Assembly: GCA_937958045.1 (NCBI GenBank)
Contig: CALFXL010000058.1
Coordinates: 29,889 to 93,888, forward strand
Direction of reading: 5' to 3'
Source: an uncultured Opitutaceae bacterium
GTDB lineage: Bacteria > Verrucomicrobiota > Verrucomicrobiia > Opitutales > Opitutaceae
Length of the DNA: 64,000 nucleotides
Shown here: one piece after another, positions 59,753-64,000 of the stretch
Position numbering within the stretch: the first letter of the stretch is position 1
Layout: every line of letters begins with the position of its first letter
The notes under the pieces: generated by a model
The model's input: the letters and a program-made list of their open reading frames with translations, nothing else
Told to the model about the DNA's origin: nothing
The model's database searches: none
Translations under genes and position numbers: made by a program

Positions 59753-61123
59753 TTAGCTGGTGACTGTCGGGGCTTTGAGTTGGGCGTCGCGTTCTTCGAG
59801 AGCGTCGTTAACCGCCTTCAAGAGTTCCTTGGCTCCACGCGTCTCGGGATCGATTTCGATGACTTTGTCCGCGGCGGCTTTTGCTTCGTCCAAGAATTTC
59901 AATTCCAACGCTAGATAAGCGATGTAGCTGTAGGCTTGGACTTGCTGGCTTTTCTCAAGCTTCTTGGCAACGGCTTGTTTGAAATGCGTGAGCGCTTCGG
60001 CGTAACGATCGGCCATGTAGTAGAGGTTGCCGATCAAAACTTCGAGAGCACCGGAGTCAGGGAAGAGCTTGGTCGCTTCCTTGAGTGTGGCGATCGCTTT
60101 GTCGTCCTTGCGGAGCTGCTGGTAGCAGTTGGCGAGGAGCTCCCAGTTGCGTTGCGAAGATTCGAGGGAACCGTTACGCAGGCCGGCTTCAAAGAGATCG
60201 GCGGCATGGGAATACTGCTGAGCGTTCAGGTGAATGCCGACCAAGGTGAAGTTATCACCTTTTTCGTTGAGCAGTCCGTGGCTCTGCGCGCGCTCCAAGG
60301 TGATGATGGCAGGGACAAAGCCCTTTTCTTCTTGGAGGAGATACGCGTTCAGCAGGGACTGCCAGTAGCTCTTGTTCTTCGGGTAGTCGCGGACGAGCAA
60401 CTCCAGATATTCGGCGGCTTTGACATTGTCGCCGAGTTGCTGAGCCATGCTGACGAGCAGGGCGTAGAAGTGTTCGCGCGGCTTGATGCTCAGGCTGAGA
60501 CCTTTTTCCGCTTCGATCTGGGCCTGCCGCAGGAGCTCCTTGTCGACCTTGTTGTCGTAAAGGGCCTGATTGTAGAGGATCGACGCCATGAAGTACTGGG
60601 CGTCGGGATTGGTCTTGGGCGTGCGGGCGCTCCAGCGGCGAAGCGCGTCGTACGCTTTAGCGTAGTAGCTGCGCTGGGCTTCGATATTCTTTTCGCCGGC
60701 AGCAGAGGCTTCTTGGCCATACAACTGAGCGAGAAGCCAGAGAAGTTCCAAGTCACGATTGCCGAAGTAGCCGTGCTTTTCGGAGAGGCCGACAGCCGTT
60801 TCCAAGGGTTCGATCGCGGCTCCGTAGTTGGATTTGTTGAGCAGCGCCTGGACCTTCAACTGCGACAGATAAGCTTTATCGTAGCTTTCGGGATCCGCAG
60901 CTTGGAGGACGGGCTCGATCTTCTCCAAGATTTCATCCCAAGGCTGAGGGTCTTTATCCATCAGCGGAGAGATCACTTGAATCGCCTGGTGGGCTTTTTC
61001 GGAGAGCTCAGGCTTGCGTGCGGCGTCCTGCGCAAAAGCGCAGAAGGGCGTCGCGAGAGCGAGGAAAGCGGCTAAGAGGCGTGCTCGAGACCGGCGGGAA
61101 ATGGGCGACGAGAGGTGGGACAT
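59753..61123 (-). CDS. Exported tetratricopeptide-repeat protein
   Basis: The 456-residue protein has a signal peptide (ARLLAAFLALATPFCAFAQD) and TPR-type helix pairs through most of its length, clearest near the C-terminus (SHAADLFEAGLRNGSLESSQ, CYQQLRKDDKAIATLKEATK, MADRYAEALTHFKQAVAKKL, LDEAKAAADKVIEIDPETRG). TPR proteins scaffold protein interactions; in the periplasm it may bind the TonB or coiled-coil partners of the same operon. It starts 12 bases after the tonB stop. Similar TPR genes accompany exbB/exbD/tonB clusters in several phyla. Confidence 0.85.
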   Translation of the reverse strand: MSHLSSPISRRSRARLLAAFLALATPFCAFAQDAARKPELSEKAHQAIQVISPLMDKDPQPWDEILEKIEPVLQAADPESYDKAYLSQLKVQALLNKSNYGAAIEPLETAVGLSEKHGYFGNRDLELLWLLAQLYGQEASAAGEKNIEAQRSYYAKAYDALRRWSARTPKTNPDAQYFMASILYNQALYDNKVDKELLRQAQIEAEKGLSLSIKPREHFYALLVSMAQQLGDNVKAAEYLELLVRDYPKNKSYWQSLLNAYLLQEEKGFVPAIITLERAQSHGLLNEKGDNFTLVGIHLNAQQYSHAADLFEAGLRNGSLESSQRNWELLANCYQQLRKDDKAIATLKEATKLFPDSGALEVLIGNLYYMADRYAEALTHFKQAVAKKLEKSQQVQAYSYIAYLALELKFLDEAKAAADKVIEIDPETRGAKELLKAVNDALEERDAQLKAPTVTS

Positions 61124-61135
61124 GGAACGCTCGGG

Positions 61136-61816
61136 TTATTCGTCGTTGAGGTTGAACACGATCGGGATCTGCATGCGGGTGGCGACAGCTTTGCCACCTT
61201 TGCGACCGGGACGATATTTCCACTTCAGCACGGCTTGGATGGCCGCGGCTTCGAATTCGCGCTGACTGGAGCGGATGACTTCGACGTCGCGAACATCACC
61301 GTTGGTATCAACCACGAAGCGGAGAACCACTTCGCCATTGAGGCCGGCGCGGCGCATTTCGAAGGGATAGTTCGGGCGGGCTTGCACGCCGCGGATCTGC
61401 GGGTGCTGGTCGAGGTCGCGGAGGTTGAAGATGTTACCGATGTTGCTGGTGACGCGGTTGCCCGTGCCAGGACGGCCCGGTGGGATGTTCATAACACCCG
61501 TGGGACGGCCGAGATTCGGCGGGGGAGGCGGTTGAACAGCCTGGGTGAAATCGGTCAGCGAAGCAACCGTGGGAACGTCGGTGAGGCTGGGCGGGGCCAG
61601 AGAGGAGGATGGCTCCTGCTCGGCTTGGTCACCAAGATCGACGATCTCGGGTTCCTCGTCCTCGATCGGGGGCGGAGGTATCATGACCTCCATCACCACG
61701 GTCTCTTCTTCAGTGACGGCTTCTTGGGGTTTGGGCTTAAAAAATTCACCGCCATACGCAAATAGCGCGTGGATTGCGATCGAAGCGATGATGCCGATGA
61801 TGAGGTCTCGACGCAT
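61136..61816 (-). CDS. tonB: TonB-family energy transducer
   Basis: The 226-residue protein has an N-terminal transmembrane anchor (IIGIIASIAIHALFAYGG), including the conserved His used with ExbBD, a Pro/Glu-rich spacer (MIPPPPIEDEEPEIVDL, QPPPPPNLGRP) and a C-terminal TonB domain (YPFEMRRAGLNGEVVLRFVV, SSQREFEAAAIQAVLKWKYR, PGRKGGKAVATRMQIPIVF). It couples proton-driven ExbBD motion to outer-membrane receptors such as the one at 46266-49229, possibly, or to another envelope process. It follows exbD by 22 bases. Confidence 0.94.
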   Translation of the reverse strand: MRRDLIIGIIASIAIHALFAYGGEFFKPKPQEAVTEEETVVMEVMIPPPPIEDEEPEIVDLGDQAEQEPSSSLAPPSLTDVPTVASLTDFTQAVQPPPPPNLGRPTGVMNIPPGRPGTGNRVTSNIGNIFNLRDLDQHPQIRGVQARPNYPFEMRRAGLNGEVVLRFVVDTNGDVRDVEVIRSSQREFEAAAIQAVLKWKYRPGRKGGKAVATRMQIPIVFNLNDE

Positions 61817-61838
61817 GATTTATAGAAGTCGTTGAGGA

Positions 61839-62273
61839 TTATCGGCCGCTGGCGCGGTAAGCGGTTTCTACGGAGACTTGGTCAATGCCGGCTTCGCGAA
61901 CTTTGTCCAAGACTTGGACCAAGGCGCCAAACCTGGCGCGATCATCGCCGCTCACGAGAATCTTGGGACTGCTCTTTTGCTGGCTGAGTTGCAGCAGGCG
62001 GGGAGTGACTTCGCTCATCGAGATAGGCTCACGATCCCAGAAAACCGAATCAGCCTCAGAGACTTGGATAACGGTGATCTCGTTGGCGTCGGCGTTAGGC
62101 TGCGGAGGGACGGCCTTGGGAAGATTAAGCGGAATCGATTCGATCTTGTTCAGCGAGAGTGTGAACAGAACGAAAGTTGCCAGCAGGAAGAAGACGACGT
62201 CGATCAGCGGGATGATCTCAATGCGGGCCTTTTTGGCTGACGAAGCGGGAGGATTGAAGCCACCACCTTGCAT
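61839..62273 (-). CDS. exbD: ExbD/TolR-type biopolymer transport protein, second copy
   Basis: The 144-residue protein has the ExbD layout: a short cytosolic start, one transmembrane helix with the proton-relay Asp (KARIEIIPLIDVVFFLLATF) and a periplasmic domain (SPKILVSGDDRARFGALVQVL). It is a close paralogue of the protein encoded just upstream (identical helix segment). It completes the ExbB pentamer-ExbD complex. The gene is 32 bases after the first exbD. Confidence 0.93.
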   Translation of the reverse strand: MQGGGFNPPASSAKKARIEIIPLIDVVFFLLATFVLFTLSLNKIESIPLNLPKAVPPQPNADANEITVIQVSEADSVFWDREPISMSEVTPRLLQLSQQKSSPKILVSGDDRARFGALVQVLDKVREAGIDQVSVETAYRASGR

Positions 62274-62305
62274 GGTAAAAAGAAATAGGGATTTAAAGGG
62301 AGCGC

Positions 62306-62743
62306 TTACTCGCTGCTTGCCTGAGCTACGCGGGTTTCGATCAGGAGCTTGCTGAAGCCGGCCTTACGAATTTCGTCGAAGACGTAGCGCGAAGAGCTGA
62401 AAAGGGCGTTTTCGTCGCCGTTGATCAGGATTTTTCCGTCCGGCCCCGCGACTTGCTTGAAGAGCTGCAAGCGAGAGATGAACTCGTCGAGAGAGATGGG
62501 GTCCTTGTCCCATGCCAGTGAGTTATCGCTGGTGATCGAGACAGTGATCGTGCCGGCGGGATCGCGCGGCTCGTTGGTCGTCGATTCCGGAAGACGAACC
62601 GGCACGCCGTTGGACTTGTTCAAGGACAGCGTGAACAACACGAAGGTCGCGAGAAGGAAGAAAACAACGTCGATCAGCGGGATGATCTCGATGCGGGCTT
62701 TTTTAGGGCCACCGCCTGAACTGTGTCCTGAACCACCGGCCAT
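62306..62743 (-). CDS. exbD: ExbD/TolR-type biopolymer transport protein, first copy
   Basis: The 145-residue protein has the helix KARIEIIPLIDVVFFLLATF, with the essential Asp, then a periplasmic domain (GKILINGDENALFSSSRYVF, DEIRKAGFSKLLIETRV). N-terminal GSGHSSGGGPKK is flexible. Having two ExbD proteins with one ExbB is common in TonB systems outside Proteobacteria and could give a heteromeric dimer. It lies 97 bases after exbB. Confidence 0.93.
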   Translation of the reverse strand: MAGGSGHSSGGGPKKARIEIIPLIDVVFFLLATFVLFTLSLNKSNGVPVRLPESTTNEPRDPAGTITVSITSDNSLAWDKDPISLDEFISRLQLFKQVAGPDGKILINGDENALFSSSRYVFDEIRKAGFSKLLIETRVAQASSE

Positions 62744-62840
62744 AATGCGAGGGGAGTATAGGTTAAAAGGGAAAGGGAACCCAGCTAGCCGCGAGCGCTA
62801 TCGGAAGGCTGGCGGCTAGTTGGTTGGGACCGCGCAGCTA

Positions 62841-63500
62841 TTAAGAAACCGAGGTTTCGGATTTCTTCATGATCAGCTCGAGCGCGTTGGACGCGTCGGC
62901 GATGTCGTGCTTAGCCTGCTCAGCCTGCGAGTTGAGGATGTTGTAGGGGACGAGGCCGATGATGGCGATCGCGAGACCGGCGGCGGTCGCGATGAGCGCT
63001 TCGGCCACACCACCGGTGATCTGACCGGCAGCGGCGGCGATGTCGCCCGTCATGTTACCGAAGGTACGCATCATACCGGTAACGGTACCGAGCAAACCGA
63101 GGAGAGGAGCGGCGGTGATCACGGTATCGAGCACCGCGGTGCCTTGCTGGAAGCGCTTGAGTTCGTTGTTAGCGGCGCGCACGAAGGCGTTATGGAGAGA
63201 CTGGTCGCGGTGGGTGAGCGCGTAGGTGAGGATGCGCGCGACGAAGTCCTTGCTGCGCTTGCCGAGCTCGATCGCGCCGTCGATGTCGCGGTTCTCGACG
63301 CGGTCGAGAATCTTTTCGACGACTTCCGGTTCGCGGCTGGTGGCCTCACGGATGAGGAAAAGGATGCGCTCGATGACGACGGTGAAGCCGACGAGAGAGA
63401 CGATCAGAATCGGCCACATGATGGGACCACCGTGGTGGAAGAGCTCCATCGGAGTCTGGTTCATCAAGAAGGCGAGAGGCAGGCTACTGGCGGTGATCAT
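62841..63500 (-). CDS. exbB: MotA/TolQ/ExbB proton channel protein
   Basis: The 219-residue protein has a first helix (GGPIMWPILIVSLVGFTVVI), a cytosolic loop, and two later helices with the family signature LDTVITAAPLLGLLGTVTGM, MRTFGNM, and GVAEALIATAAGLAIAIIGL. It forms the pentameric channel around ExbD. The start at 63500 is used; ATG 63464 (before NQTPMELF) is an equally plausible alternative since neither has a Shine-Dalgarno sequence. It heads the operon running to 58635. Confidence 0.93.
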   Translation of the reverse strand: MITASSLPLAFLMNQTPMELFHHGGPIMWPILIVSLVGFTVVIERILFLIREATSREPEVVEKILDRVENRDIDGAIELGKRSKDFVARILTYALTHRDQSLHNAFVRAANNELKRFQQGTAVLDTVITAAPLLGLLGTVTGMMRTFGNMTGDIAAAAGQITGGVAEALIATAAGLAIAIIGLVPYNILNSQAEQAKHDIADASNALELIMKKSETSVS

Positions 63501-63945
63501 GTTGGTTATTTCGTTGGGATTTTAGAGGTGAGGAAACTTGGGGGGCTGAATGGGCGTCTTGGGTTAGACGCAGAAATTGCAGCTGGGTTGTGAATGAAAC
63601 GCGGAGATGTATTTTTTCTTAATAAAGAGCGCGAAATTTTTGTGGGGACGCAGAGTTTGATACTGTTTGGACAAAGAAAATGCAAAAACGGCCCGCGCGA
63701 TATTCTATTAGCAAAGGGACTCCGGGCTATTCGTCAGACCCGGGGACGCGGCGCGAAGCGAAGCGTGCGCAAAGAGAGGATGAGACGCCGACGGAAGGCT
63801 GAAGCGATCAGAGGATCTTGGGCGATGGGTGGGCGGCATCTAACGAAAGCGAAAAAGAAAAGGGGCGGGGGAGGGCGCAAACTAGGCGTTCGTGAAAAAT
63901 GGCTGTCAACGATGTTCTCTGGGAAACCTTTTCCTAACGTTAGGA
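63501..63945. other. 445-base intergenic region upstream of exbB
   Basis: It separates exbB from the tRNA gene. It is locally A/T-richer than the window (63601-63715) and so probably contains the exbB promoter, but no convincing -35/-10 pair was identified. A plus-strand open frame (63594-63959) encodes only Arg/Lys/Gly-rich sequence and was not accepted as a gene. Confidence 0.4.
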
Positions 63946-64000
63946 TGGCTGCCCGATAAGGACTCGAACCTTAACAAGCAGAGTCAGAATCTGCTGTGCT
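63946..64000 (-). tRNA. tRNA-Gln (anticodon CUG), 3' two-thirds, cut by window edge
   Basis: Read on the minus strand: anticodon stem gcaga/tctgc with loop ttctgac (anticodon CTG at 63987-63985), a four-base variable loop, T-stem taagg/cctta with loop ttcgagt, acceptor strand tcgggca, discriminator g and an encoded CCA (63948-63946). The acceptor strand predicts a 5' end starting with T, as in glutamine tRNAs. The 5' part lies outside the window. Confidence 0.9.

Noticed and set aside
63594..63959. 121-residue plus-strand open frame at the right end
   Set aside because: Its product is a run of Arg, Lys and Gly with no signal or fold, and its end runs into the tRNA gene on the other strand.

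Overview
The window reads as chromosomal DNA of a high-GC (roughly 60-65 % by eye) Gram-negative bacterium of the Verrucomicrobiota, most likely an Opitutaceae-like soil or aquatic polymer degrader. The clues are a very large TonB-dependent receptor with a carboxypeptidase-regulatory-like plug extension, a histidine kinase with a periplasmic beta-propeller, Sde182/DUF1593 nucleoside-hydrolase-like proteins, an exbB-exbD-exbD-tonB-TPR cluster, a Rho factor with a long disordered N-terminus, and short dispersed repeats between genes. Taxonomy is inferred from gene content, not from a marker phylogeny. Most start codons lack a Shine-Dalgarno sequence and follow a pyrimidine-rich leader.

Layout. 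1-2.5 kb: 5' part of a sodium/glutamate symporter gene, a DUF72 protein, a VOC protein and a hypothetical protein. 2.7-14.5 kb: housekeeping genes selO, typA, hrpB, pilT, rho and coaE, and an HD phosphohydrolase, separated by terminators and repeat elements. 14.6-19.4 kb: a LysR regulator divergent from a small membrane protein, YceI, an MhqO-like dioxygenase, WrbA, Ohr and an MhqD-like esterase, which looks like a quinone/electrophile/peroxide defence unit; Mn superoxide dismutase follows on the other strand. 20.2-28.1 kb: ychF, a PAS protein with a decayed chemoreceptor-like tip, rpsP-trmD-rplS without rimM, transketolase and rlmN.

28.2-33.2 kb: an exported six-hairpin glycosidase-like protein, leuA and a DUF2959 lipoprotein. 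33.3-49.2 kb, all on the minus strand, is the most notable part: a TonB-dependent receptor, then a tightly overlapping run of ribose-type binding protein, DUF2291 protein, RbsA-like ATPase, RbsC-like permease, two tandem DUF1593 proteins, an exported alpha/beta-hydrolase and a third DUF1593 protein, followed by a propeller histidine kinase and a NarL-type response regulator. The simplest model is an envelope-spanning scavenging system: import through the outer membrane, exported nucleoside-hydrolase-like enzymes releasing a ribose-like sugar, ABC uptake, and two-component control. No ribokinase is present in the window.

49.4-58.5 kb: flavin amine oxidase, aspS, a scramblase/LURP-one-like protein, an MBL-fold hydrolase, a pectate lyase with a calcium-binding C-terminus, an exported esterase, a mercaptopyruvate sulfurtransferase and a small conserved protein. 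58.6-63.5 kb: an exbB-exbD-exbD-tonB-TPR operon ending in two paralogous membrane-anchored coiled-coil proteins. A tRNA-Gln(CUG) gene runs off the right edge. No CRISPR array, rRNA, insertion sequence, integrase or prophage was seen.
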